Assembly (NCBI GenBank): GCA_019136395.1
Contig: JAGVUH010000651.1
Span: 1-10,242, forward strand
Length of the DNA stretch: 10,242 bases
Direction of reading: 5' to 3'
Origin: Gammaproteobacteria bacterium
GTDB lineage: Bacteria > Pseudomonadota > Gammaproteobacteria > Chromatiales > Chromatiaceae
The translations under genes and the position numbers were made by a program. The notes beneath the pieces are model-generated. The model did not search any database, was not told the DNA's origin, and saw only the letters and a program-made list of their open reading frames with translations. Within the stretch, counting starts at the first letter, position 1, and every line of letters begins with the position of its first letter. Below are positions 1-6,800 of this stretch, piece after piece.

Positions 1-1
1 C

Positions 2-235
2 CGTTGTCCGGAATACGATCAGTCCTTCAGGGAAGGAGAAGCCAATGAGGGGGAAACAAGTGAGTTGGTTGCAAACTGCGCCGTTGACGAGGTGATTCGC
101 AATTGCGAGAGCCGTCCGCCCGAGATATTCTTGCAAGTGACCATTAATTCCGAGGTTGATCCATATTTGGGCGGTAAATGGGTCTTCCCAGAAATTCAGG
201 AAGTGTCACGTGCCATCTTCATGCCAGTCCGCTAA
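2..235 (+). CDS. C-terminal end of an unidentified protein, possibly a TadG-like pilus protein
   Basis: The frame is open from the left edge to a TAA at 233-235, giving the last 77 residues of a protein whose start lies outside the window. I see three cysteines (residues 2, 26 and 35 of the visible part), an acidic stretch, a beta-rich segment (EIFLQVTINSEV) and the end EVSRAIFMPVR. There is no membrane segment in the visible part. The gene stops 3 bp before tadE (TAA GCC ATG), on the same strand, so the two are very probably co-transcribed. TadE genes commonly sit beside other TadE/TadF/TadG-type minor pseudopilin genes, and a cysteine-bearing periplasmic C-terminus would suit such a protein. 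That identity is inferred from position only; the visible sequence carries no motif that proves it. The reading frame itself I consider likely real. Confidence 0.6.
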   Translation, partial: RCPEYDQSFREGEANEGETSELVANCAVDEVIRNCESRPPEIFLQVTINSEVDPYLGGKWVFPEIQEVSRAIFMPVR

Positions 236-238
236 GCC

Positions 239-784
239 ATGAACAACTCAAGTTCCGTTCCACGGCCCCGACCGCAGTTTTTGAAGGTTCATCACCCCTT
301 CGCCAGATCGCAATCCGGTGCCGAGACGGTCGAAGTTGCTCTGACGATAGGGTTTTTCCTGATACTGATTCTCATGTTTGTGGAAATGGCGTTGTATCTG
401 TATTCCTACCTTGCCGTAGGCGATGTCGCTCGTGAAGCGGTTCGCTATGCAGTAGTACGGGGCAATTTGGCCGCCCTAGACGACAGTCGCGGCGATGATG
501 CTCCCGCAACACGAGACCGCATCGAAGATTTCGTCATTGATCGCGGGACAGTCAATTCCCCGGTCACTGTCACCGCGTGCTGGCCCAGCAATCAATATAA
601 CCCCTTAGATCCCAATGCGAGTTGCAGCGGGAACAGTCCCGCCCTTGGCGACGGGGTCAATAATCTGCCAGGCATGAAGGTGATTATCACGGTAATCCAC
701 ACTCATCAATTCCTTTTTCTCCCGCAACAGGTGGAGGCGGGGCGGACCATCTCCACTACCGCACAGGGGACCATCCTGTACTGA
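239..784 (+). CDS. tadE: TadE-like minor pseudopilin of the Tad/Flp pilus
   Basis: This 181-residue protein is a TadE-family pseudopilin, a minor component needed for Flp pilus biogenesis. Residues 1-27 form a polar leader ending SQSG27; the next residues are A28-E-T-V-E32-V, which fits the Tad prepilin pattern (cleavage after Gly, Glu at +5) with Val in place of the usual aromatic at +6. A hydrophobic helix follows (about 33-56, GFFLILILMFVEMALYLY), then the DVAREAVRYAVVRG segment typical of TadE proteins. The periplasmic domain has two cysteines (C114, C129) that could form a disulfide, and ends in a beta-type stretch (TISTTAQGTILY). No clear Shine-Dalgarno precedes the ATG, which lies 3 bp after the previous stop, so coupling to that gene is likely. 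The gene points against the main cluster and ends 20 bp from the stop of tadD. Processing by TadV, encoded at 9305-9871, is inferred. Confidence 0.9.
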   Translation: MNNSSSVPRPRPQFLKVHHPFARSQSGAETVEVALTIGFFLILILMFVEMALYLYSYLAVGDVAREAVRYAVVRGNLAALDDSRGDDAPATRDRIEDFVIDRGTVNSPVTVTACWPSNQYNPLDPNASCSGNSPALGDGVNNLPGMKVIITVIHTHQFLFLPQQVEAGRTISTTAQGTILY

Positions 785-804
785 ACGAGCAGTTCCTGCA
801 GCGC

Positions 805-1731
805 CTATTTGTCCTTGAGCGTCCGCACCCGCCGGGCATTCTCCCCCGCCGTGGGGTAATACTCCGGCGACAGTCGCATGGCCTCGTCAAAGAACGACTG
901 GGCCTCATCCAGCCGACCGGCCACCATGGCGATGTAGCCGACGTCGTTGTAAGCCTGGGGCAGATCCTGCACCTTTTTGAAGGCGTCCAGGGCCGCTTCA
1001 TATTTTCCTTGCCGGGTATAGACCAGACCCAGGTTGCGCCAGGCCATGGCGTATTGGGGGTTAATTTCCAGGGCCGCGCGGAATTCGGCAATGGCGGCCT
1101 GATTTTTTCCGGCCAGGTAGTGGGAATAGCCCAGGTTGTTATGCAGGGTCGAGGAGTTGGGGGCCAGGGCGAGGCCGTCCAGAAAATGCCCTTGGGCGCG
1201 GCCGTGGTCGCGCTTGATGTCGGCGAGGACCCCCAAGGCGTTATGGGCCCCCGGTAGCTTGGGGTCGATGCGCAGGGCGGCCAGCAATTGGGTCTCCGCC
1301 CCGGCATAGTCGCGCTTGCGGGTGAGGAGGATGCCCAAGCCGGTCATAGCGCCCGCGTGACGGGGATCGGTGGCCAGGGCGCGGCGGTAGCTGGTTTCAG
1401 CAAGGTCGTGGTTGCCGCGCACGGCATGGATGACGCCGATCTTGTAGAAGGCCTCGGCATTGTCGCCATCCTTGCGCAGGGCGCGGATGTACTCGAACAG
1501 GGCGCGGTCACTGTCGCCCGCCGCCAGGGCGGCATCACCCTTCACCAGGGCCTCGGCGGCGGAGCCGACCGGAAACTCGGTGGCATAGGGCAACTCCGAT
1601 TTGCCGCCAAACAGGGCTGCGTAGCCGCTGCCCTCGTTTTGTTCTTTGATGGCTGTGCCCACGCAGCCCTGCGCCAGGCAGAGGGCGCCGACGACCAGGA
1701 GGCGCGCCGCGGGGATCAGGGCGCGAATCAT
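805..1731 (-). CDS. tadD: TadD, TPR-repeat pilotin-like lipoprotein of the Tad system
   Basis: This 308-residue protein begins with a lipoprotein-type signal (MIRALIPAARLLVVGALCL, then AQGC with C23 as the likely lipidated residue; Ala rather than Leu at -3 makes the lipobox imperfect). From about residue 58 to 290 it is built of roughly seven tetratricopeptide repeats, for example 93-124 (AEAFYKIGVIHAVRGNHDLA), 161-192, 195-226 and 229-254. TadD proteins are outer-membrane-associated TPR lipoproteins thought to help the Tad secretin assemble or localise. A longer frame runs up to 1803, but I chose the ATG at 1731-1729 because it starts exactly at the signal peptide and overlaps the tadC stop as ATGA, the usual sign of translational coupling. 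It is the last gene of the minus-strand cluster and ends 20 bp from the convergent tadE. Confidence 0.92.
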   Translation of the reverse strand: MIRALIPAARLLVVGALCLAQGCVGTAIKEQNEGSGYAALFGGKSELPYATEFPVGSAAEALVKGDAALAAGDSDRALFEYIRALRKDGDNAEAFYKIGVIHAVRGNHDLAETSYRRALATDPRHAGAMTGLGILLTRKRDYAGAETQLLAALRIDPKLPGAHNALGVLADIKRDHGRAQGHFLDGLALAPNSSTLHNNLGYSHYLAGKNQAAIAEFRAALEINPQYAMAWRNLGLVYTRQGKYEAALDAFKKVQDLPQAYNDVGYIAMVAGRLDEAQSFFDEAMRLSPEYYPTAGENARRVRTLKDK

Positions 1732-2711
1732 TTGCTGATGTTCGCGATAAGTTTGATCATGGGCGGGGCCATGACCACGACCAGGACGGCGGGCAGCATG
1801 CATAGCGCCACCGGGATGAGCATCTGCACGCTGACCTTGGCCGCCTTCTCCTGGGCGGCCTCCAGGCGCTTGTTGCGCATCTCCTCCGAAAACACCCGCA
1901 GGGTCTCGCTGATACTGGTGCCGTAGCGCATGGCCTGCTGCAGGGTGGAAACCAGGGATCTAATCTCCGCCATGCCTGTCCGGTTCGCTAGTTCCTGGAG
2001 AGCGGTACGGCTGTCCATGCCGGCCCCCATCTGAAGCATGGTGGTTTTGAGTTCGTCGGCCAGAAAGGGGTGCTGAATCTCCATCTCCAGGGCGACGCGC
2101 TGAATGGCGGCATTCAGTCCCAGGCCGGCCTCGGCGCAGACTACCATCATATCCAAAACATCCGGCAGGCCCCGGCGAAGTATGGTCTGGCGTTGGCGCA
2201 CCTTTTTGGTCAGCACATAGTCTGGCAGGATGAGGCCCAGCCCAAAGGACGCCAGAACAATGGCCAGGGTCATGTCCGTGGGGATAATCCCGGTCACCAG
2301 ATTGAACGCGGTGGTCAGCAGGGGCAAGGCCACGCCGGCAACCAGCTTCAAGCCGAAGAAAAGGCGCAAATCCTGCGGGCGACGATAGCCGAGTAGCGCC
2401 AGTTTGTCCGCGGTGCTCTCCCGTTTAGCGATATTGCTGGGGGTCAGGCCCCGTCCCAGACGTTCCAGCAAGCGCTGTCCGCGCTTGGCCTCGTCCAGGG
2501 TGATAACGTTACCAGCACCGTAGTCGCCGTCGGTGACATAGGCATCGATGCGTTCTTTGACGGGATTGAAGCGATTTTGCACATAGCGGCTGAACAGGAG
2601 GCTGATGACGAAGGTCAGCAGTCCGAGCCCCCCCAGGAACAGCCATTGGAGGACTTGGTCATCCAGCAGCAGGCTGGTAAGCCAGAGATCGAACCGGTTG
2701 GGCCATTCCAT
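1728..2711 (-). CDS. tadC: TadC, inner-membrane platform protein (T2SSF family)
   Basis: This 327-residue integral membrane protein is one half of the Tad inner-membrane platform, related to GspF/PilC; in this system the platform is split between TadB and TadC. An N-terminal membrane segment lies at about 21-42. Two more lie at about 118-140 and 146-165 and a C-terminal one at about 294-315. The cytoplasmic T2SSF domain lies between the third and fourth (about 178-290: LPDVLDMMVVCAEAGLGLNA, then RYGTSISETLRVFSEEMR). The length is normal for TadC. The ATG at 2711 is preceded by AGGGTGA, which overlaps the stop of tadB 11 bp upstream, and the gene ends in an ATGA overlap with tadD, so tadB-tadC-tadD are tightly coupled. 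Confidence 0.95.
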   Translation of the reverse strand: MEWPNRFDLWLTSLLLDDQVLQWLFLGGLGLLTFVISLLFSRYVQNRFNPVKERIDAYVTDGDYGAGNVITLDEAKRGQRLLERLGRGLTPSNIAKRESTADKLALLGYRRPQDLRLFFGLKLVAGVALPLLTTAFNLVTGIIPTDMTLAIVLASFGLGLILPDYVLTKKVRQRQTILRRGLPDVLDMMVVCAEAGLGLNAAIQRVALEMEIQHPFLADELKTTMLQMGAGMDSRTALQELANRTGMAEIRSLVSTLQQAMRYGTSISETLRVFSEEMRNKRLEAAQEKAAKVSVQMLIPVALCMLPAVLVVVMAPPMIKLIANISK

Positions 2712-2717
2712 CCTGGG

Positions 2718-2724
2718 TCACCCT
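2718..2724 (-). promoter_or_regulatory. Ribosome-binding site of tadC, overlapping the tadB stop
   Basis: On the minus strand the stop of tadB and the start of tadC read TAGGGTGACCCAGGATG. AGGGTGA is a good Shine-Dalgarno match, ends 6 nt before the ATG, and shares two bases with the stop codon. This supports 2711 as the start and suggests coupled translation. Confidence 0.7.
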
Positions 2725-3694
2725 AGACGTCGAGGCGGACCATGCGCCGGATCCAGAGGGCGCCCAGGCCTTGCAGGCCCAAGGCGAAGTAGAGGAGTAA
2801 CTGGCCGACCGGATGTTCCGTGAGGGTGGCCAGATAGCCGGGTGACAGCAACTCCAGGACGCCGGCGAGGAAGAAGGGGATGAGGCCGATAATCCAGGCC
2901 GAGGTGCGGTTGGAGGCGGTGAGGGTGCGCAGATGGCGCTGAAAGCGGAAGCGCTCCCGTTGCAGGCGCTCCAGGCGGTCCATCGTTTCCGCCAGATTAC
3001 CGCCGGTCTCGCGCTGGATCATAATGGCGACGGCCATGGCCATGACGGCCAGGCTGGGGATGCGCTCCAGCATGCTCAGGAAGGCATTGCGTAGGTCCCC
3101 GCCGTAGTTGAGCTCGTTGAAGACGATGCCAAATTCCTTGGCCACCGGGCCGGTCATTTCCTGGGACACGGTCAGCAGGGCCTGGCTGAGGGGCAAGCCG
3201 GCGCGCAGGGTTCTGGACAGCATGGACAGGCCATCGGGCAGCGATTCCTCGAATTGCATCAGCCGCGTGGCTTGTTTGCGTTTGAGCCAGATCCAGGGCC
3301 CCAAGCCGCCGAGCACGGTCGCCCCCAGGATCAGCACCTCGTTGCCAGTGAAGAGGGGCACCAGGGTCAGGCCGGCCAGGACCCCGCCCAAGGCTAACAG
3401 CACCAGGCGATAGGCTGGGATCTTGACGCCCGCCTGTTCGATCAGACTGACCAGGGGAGCGAAGATGGGCCAGGATTCCAGCCAGCGCTCGTAGGGCTTG
3501 AGCCCCTGGAGGTAGTCGTGGCGGGCGAGGGAGATTTGCTCGGTTTCCATCACCTGGCTGGAGAGTTGGGCGATGCGTTCCCGCAGGCGCCGTCGACTTT
3601 GAGCGCTGGCGCCGGTGATGGGCGCCGTCAGGGCCTGGGTCAGGAGCAGGACGATCAGGAAGATGCCGATGACGATGAGCAGACGCTCGGACAT
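2723..3694 (-). CDS. tadB: TadB, inner-membrane platform protein (T2SSF family)
   Basis: This 323-residue membrane protein is the partner of TadC in the inner-membrane assembly platform on which the TadA ATPase acts. A membrane segment at residues 5-22 (LLIVIGIFLIVLLLT) is followed by a basic cytoplasmic stretch, then a pair of membrane segments at about 97-136. The T2SSF domain covers about 147-275 and shows the recognisable runs ESLPDGLSMLSRTLRAGLPL (150-169) and RETGGNLAETMDRL (228-241). Two C-terminal membrane segments lie at about 266-285 and 297-315. The layout and length are those of TadB/CpaG. The start at 3694 is backed by the AGGAG that overlaps the tadA stop 8 bp upstream. It lies between tadA and tadC in the canonical order. 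Confidence 0.95.
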   Translation of the reverse strand: MSERLLIVIGIFLIVLLLTQALTAPITGASAQSRRRLRERIAQLSSQVMETEQISLARHDYLQGLKPYERWLESWPIFAPLVSLIEQAGVKIPAYRLVLLALGGVLAGLTLVPLFTGNEVLILGATVLGGLGPWIWLKRKQATRLMQFEESLPDGLSMLSRTLRAGLPLSQALLTVSQEMTGPVAKEFGIVFNELNYGGDLRNAFLSMLERIPSLAVMAMAVAIMIQRETGGNLAETMDRLERLQRERFRFQRHLRTLTASNRTSAWIIGLIPFFLAGVLELLSPGYLATLTEHPVGQLLLYFALGLQGLGALWIRRMVRLDV

Positions 3695-3699
3695 GCGCG

Positions 3700-3704
3700 C
3701 TCCT
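3700..3704 (-). promoter_or_regulatory. Ribosome-binding site of tadB, overlapping the tadA stop
   Basis: The minus strand reads TAGGAGCGCGCATG across the tadA stop and tadB start. AGGAG is a near-perfect Shine-Dalgarno, 5 nt from the ATG, and shares two bases with the stop codon, so tadA and tadB translation is probably coupled. Confidence 0.75.
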
Positions 3705-5091
3705 AGCGAAAGAGGTTCTGCGTGGGGTGGTAGACGGCCAGATCGACGTCGATGCCGTGCCGCCGCAGGCGTTCCTGAAACTTGGGGACCAGGCCGGTGG
3801 GGGTAAAGCTGCCAATGACGTTGCCATCGGTGTCGATGCCGCGCCGATCAAAGCGGAAGATTTGGGCGGTGGTGATGATCTCCCCTTCCATGCCTTGGAC
3901 TTCATCGACGCTGATGATGCGGCGGCGGCCGTCTTCCTGGCGCTCCAGTTGGATGATCAGGTCCAGGGCGGAGCCGATCTGGGCCCGGACCGGACCCGTG
4001 GGGAGGTTGAGCCCGGTCATGGCGACCATGCTTTCGAGCCGGGTGAGGGCATCCCGGGGCGAGTTGGCGTGGATGGTGGCCAGGGAGCCGTCGTGGCCGG
4101 TATTCATGGCCTGCAGCATGTCCAGGGCCTCTCCGCCGCGGATCTCGCCCAGGACGATGCGATCTGGCCGCATGCGCAGGCTGTTGCGCACCAGATCGCG
4201 CTGACTGATCTCACCTTTACCCTCGATATTGGGGGGGCGAGTCTCCAGGCGCACCACATGGGGCTGCTGCAACTGGAGTTCCGCCGAGTCCTCGACGGTG
4301 ACGATGCGCTCGTCGGGGGGAATCTCGCCGGACAGACAATTGAGCAGGGTCGTCTTACCGGTGCCGGTGCCCCCGGAGATCAGGATGTTGAGCCGGCCCC
4401 GCACGGTCGCGGCAAGCAGTTGGGCCATGTGCCGGGTCAAGGCACCGAGTTCAATGAGGCGGTTGATCGTCAGGCGGTCCGCCGGGAAGCGGCGGATGGA
4501 CAGGGCGGGTCCGTCCAGGGCCAGGGGCGGGATGATGGCATTGACGCGGGACCCATCCGGCAGGCGGGCGTCTACCATCGGGGAGGATTCATCGATGCGC
4601 CGACCAACCCGGGAGACAATGCGCTCGATAATGCTCAGCAGATGGCCGTCGCTGTCGAAATAGACCGGCACCTGTTCCAGCTTGCCGCGCCGTTCGACAT
4701 AGACCTGGTTGGCGCCGTTGACCAGGATGTCGGAGATCCCGGGATCGCGAAGCAAGGACTCCAGGGGACCCAGGCCGAGGATCTCGTCCTGGATGTCGCG
4801 GATGATGCGTTGGCGGGTGGTTTGGGGATAGGGGGCCTGTTCCTGCGACATCAAGCGCTCGCAGGCCTCATGAATCTGCCGGCGGGCCTCGTTGTTGTCG
4901 AGATTCTGCAGCAGGCTAAGGTTGAGCGATTTGACCACCCGATCAAAGATCTGGCGTTTCCACTCCGTCTCGGCCTGGGTCAAGCTGCTACCCAGGACGG
5001 CAGTGCCGCTCATGGCCCGGGACCAGACATCCCGGACCGGAACGGGCTGGCCGGTCGACTCGAGTTGGGCGGGCTTGCGGATCAGGGCCAT
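3703..5091 (-). CDS. tadA: TadA/CpaF, hexameric motor ATPase of the Tad pilus
   Basis: This 462-residue protein is the secretion ATPase (GspE/VirB11 superfamily, CpaF branch) that hydrolyses ATP on the cytoplasmic face to drive Flp pilus assembly. The N-terminal domain (about 40-220) carries the CpaF-type stretch [20 protein letters not shown] and the arginine-rich region [18 protein letters not shown]. The ATPase core has a perfect Walker A (G240-GTGTG-K246-T-T), an Asp box ([11 protein letters not shown], 262-272), a Walker B region ([11 protein letters not shown], 311-321, with E316) and a His box ([13 protein letters not shown], 332-344, with H333 and H341). All key residues are present, so it should be active. 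The ATG at 5091 lies 24 bp after tadZ and has a modest GAGA-type ribosome site. The gap includes the 8-bp palindrome TTACGTAA at 5104-5111. Confidence 0.97.
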   Translation of the reverse strand: MALIRKPAQLESTGQPVPVRDVWSRAMSGTAVLGSSLTQAETEWKRQIFDRVVKSLNLSLLQNLDNNEARRQIHEACERLMSQEQAPYPQTTRQRIIRDIQDEILGLGPLESLLRDPGISDILVNGANQVYVERRGKLEQVPVYFDSDGHLLSIIERIVSRVGRRIDESSPMVDARLPDGSRVNAIIPPLALDGPALSIRRFPADRLTINRLIELGALTRHMAQLLAATVRGRLNILISGGTGTGKTTLLNCLSGEIPPDERIVTVEDSAELQLQQPHVVRLETRPPNIEGKGEISQRDLVRNSLRMRPDRIVLGEIRGGEALDMLQAMNTGHDGSLATIHANSPRDALTRLESMVAMTGLNLPTGPVRAQIGSALDLIIQLERQEDGRRRIISVDEVQGMEGEIITTAQIFRFDRRGIDTDGNVIGSFTPTGLVPKFQERLRRHGIDVDLAVYHPTQNLFR

Positions 5092-5115
5092 GGCGATCTC
5101 AACTTACGTAAAAGG

Positions 5116-6333
5116 TCACTTCTTCAGCCAGCCAAACAGGCCACCCTTTTTGGGGGGCTGGGGAGAGGTGGGGTTTGCCTGGAGACTGCCGCTGGTCTGA
5201 CCTTGGTCCAGATCCTTGGCTAATTTCAATAGGGCCTTGCCCAACGGGGAGTGGGCCGCGCTTTCGCAAATGGGAATACCGAGGTTGATGCTCTCGGAGG
5301 CGCGGACATAATCGCTGGGCAGGGTCTGGATCGCAACCTGGGGGAAGACATCAGTAAAGTCTTCGAGGCGCACCTCTGACTTGGCATCATAGCGGTTGAT
5401 CAGCAGCAAGATCCGATCCATGGAGATGCCCAGGCGATCGCGCAGCAGGTAGAGCAGGCGTTTGGTGTCGTGCAGATGGGCGACCGTCTGCTGGGCGGGC
5501 AGGGCGATGACGTCGGAATGGCTGAGGATGGTGGCGATCGCGGGATCGATTCGGTGCGGCAGGTCGAACAGGATGTCAGCGTAGACGCCATTGAGCGCGC
5601 TCAGCAGGCTCTCAGTGCGCTCACTGGTGATGTCCTCCGGGATGATGATCTCGTCCATGGCCGCAGCCAGCAGGTGAAGTCCGCTGGGGTGGCGGATGAC
5701 ATAGGCCTGAAGGGCGGTGGCGTCCAGGTTGGCGACGAACTCCATGGCCTTGATGAGGCCATCGCGCGCGATCAGGTTGAGGTAGGTGGGCAGGCCGCCA
5801 AACTGAAAGTCGAAGTCGACCAGCAGGATGGGCCGGCTGAAGCGGGCCTCCTGGGCCATGGCCAGGGCGACGTTGGCCGCGATGAGGCTGGCGCCACTGC
5901 CACCCTTGGTATTCATGAAGGAAATCAGACGCGATCCGGCTTCACCCCGGCGTTTGCGTTCCTCATGCACCACCTTGGTGATGGCGGTGACGCAGTCGTC
6001 CACCTGCAATGGCATGGGGAAGACATCCCGCACCCCATAGCGCATGGCCAGGCGCAGGATTTCCATGTCGTTGAGGTAGGTGATAATGAAGATCGGCGGG
6101 TGCGGGACGGGAATCTGTTCGATCGTCTTCCATACCTCCGGGTGCCATTTCTCATCCACCGTGAAAACTAGGGCGTCCGGTGCGGGGCGCATGTACTCCG
6201 GCAGGATCATCTGGCCTGGGTTGAGCAGGAGAGGGAGGACCTCCAGTCCCTGGCGTTGGGACAGGACCTCGCTCACCGGGTCGATGGCCTCGTGTGAACG
6301 TCCGATGACGAGTAAATTCAGGGAGACGTACAT
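5116..6333 (-). CDS. tadZ: TadZ/CpaE, MinD/ParA-like localisation ATPase with a degenerate receiver domain
   Basis: This 405-residue protein is TadZ/CpaE, which places the Tad complex at its site in the cell, often a pole. Residues 1-125 form a receiver-like fold (LNLLVIGRS; PDALVFTVDE; RYGVRDVFPMPL) that lacks a clear phosphoacceptor aspartate and so looks like a pseudo-receiver. Residues 134-375 are the MinD/ParA-type ATPase: a P-loop TKGGSGAS (142-149) in which the usual lysine after the last glycine is Ala148, a Walker A' strand LLVDFDFQFGG (170-180, D173 and D175), and a Walker B-like strand ILFDLPH (254-260). The tail is proline-rich and ends in a basic, amphipathic stretch (PPKKGGLFGWLKK), which could touch the membrane (inference). 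The start at 6333 has only a weak ribosome site. It lies upstream of tadA in canonical order, after a 113-bp gap. Confidence 0.93.
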   Translation of the reverse strand: MYVSLNLLVIGRSHEAIDPVSEVLSQRQGLEVLPLLLNPGQMILPEYMRPAPDALVFTVDEKWHPEVWKTIEQIPVPHPPIFIITYLNDMEILRLAMRYGVRDVFPMPLQVDDCVTAITKVVHEERKRRGEAGSRLISFMNTKGGSGASLIAANVALAMAQEARFSRPILLVDFDFQFGGLPTYLNLIARDGLIKAMEFVANLDATALQAYVIRHPSGLHLLAAAMDEIIIPEDITSERTESLLSALNGVYADILFDLPHRIDPAIATILSHSDVIALPAQQTVAHLHDTKRLLYLLRDRLGISMDRILLLINRYDAKSEVRLEDFTDVFPQVAIQTLPSDYVRASESINLGIPICESAAHSPLGKALLKLAKDLDQGQTSGSLQANPTSPQPPKKGGLFGWLKK

Positions 6334-6446
6334 GGTTCCACTATCTCGGTGAATGAGACAAAGTCCTGTCCGGGCAACTAACGTGTCAGTGGCTTGATTT
6401 CAGCCGCTAATCGCCACCTCAGCCAAGAACCGCATCTGCGCTAGGA
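6334..6446 (-). other. 113-bp gap before tadZ, possible weak internal signal
   Basis: This is one of three sizeable gaps in the cluster. It holds an imperfect inverted repeat with 5-bp arms (GTGGC at 6389-6393, GCCAC at 6413-6417) that is not followed by a T tract in either direction, so it is not a convincing terminator. I found no promoter pair close to the sigma-70 consensus. An RNA-processing or weak promoter role is possible but unsupported. Confidence 0.3.
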
Positions 6447-6800
6447 CTAGTTGCCGCCCGCGGCGCTGACGGTGCCCAGTTCTTTACTATCGACTTTTTT
6501 GGGTTTGGCGACATCCTTGCGGTATTCACTAAAGGCAAGGGCGGCCTTTTGACCATCCAGGCCCTGGCCGTTAGCGCTCGGGTAGGCCGTTTGGATGGCA
6601 ATAGTGTGGCGCACCGTGTTACCAAAGTTGTCGGCGGCTAACTCGTTGTCGGTGGCGCAGCCAATAAGGATCAGCAGGTTAACAACGGCACCGATGATGC
6701 CTAGTACCCTTGAGCCGCTTCCTGTCGGCGATGGATCCGCGGCTGTGGCAATCTTAATGGACACGACGGGGTTAGTATGCGGGGAATGATTAGAGATCAT
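6447..6800 (-). CDS. Short Tad-locus lipoprotein in the position of CpaD/RcpB
   Basis: This 117-residue protein has a hydrophobic run (RVLGIIGAVVNLLILIG) ending in a good lipobox, L45-I-G-C48, so it is probably an outer-membrane lipoprotein. After the cysteine comes DNFGNTVRHTIAIQTAYP and later GLDGQKAALAFSEYRKDVAKP. I recognise this FGN-VR...LDG...YR pattern, from memory, as typical of small proteins encoded beside Tad secretins and related in position to CpaD/RcpB. It is much shorter than CpaD of Caulobacter. I chose the ATG at 6800, which overlaps the secretin 3' end by 11 bp; it gives an unusually long 30-residue stretch before the hydrophobic core and has no clear ribosome site, so a GTG at codon 13 is an alternative. 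A role in secretin assembly or stability is inferred from position. Confidence 0.75.
   Translation of the reverse strand: MISNHSPHTNPVVSIKIATAADPSPTGSGSRVLGIIGAVVNLLILIGCATDNELAADNFGNTVRHTIAIQTAYPSANGQGLDGQKAALAFSEYRKDVAKPKKVDSKELGTVSAAGGN

Noticed and set aside
178..435. An 85-codon plus-strand frame overlapping the start of tadE.
   Set aside because: It runs out of frame through the TadE leader and membrane helix and through the stop of the preceding gene, and has no features of its own.
785..804. A bidirectional terminator between tadE and tadD.
   Set aside because: Only 4-bp stems such as ACTG-(6 nt)-CAGT and GCAG-TTC-CTGC are present, with no T tracts.
756..1307. A 183-codon minus-strand frame inside tadD and across its 3' end.
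   Set aside because: It lies out of frame with the TPR repeats, is Trp/Pro/Arg-rich and overlaps tadE; the TPR frame is clearly the coding one.
1732..1803. Extension of tadD by 24 residues to an upstream ATG.
   Set aside because: It would bury the lipoprotein signal peptide behind a basic segment and overlap tadC deeply; the ATG in the ATGA overlap fits better.
2997..3905. A 302-codon minus-strand frame spanning the tadA-tadB junction.
   Set aside because: It is a Pro/Arg/Ser-rich out-of-frame reading of two well supported genes, with no recognisable domain.
3727..5223. A 498-codon open frame on the plus strand opposite tadA and the end of tadZ.
   Set aside because: The opposite strand encodes TadA with every ATPase motif intact. 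The plus-strand translation is Gly/Ala/Asp-rich with no domain and is a typical antisense shadow in GC-rich DNA.
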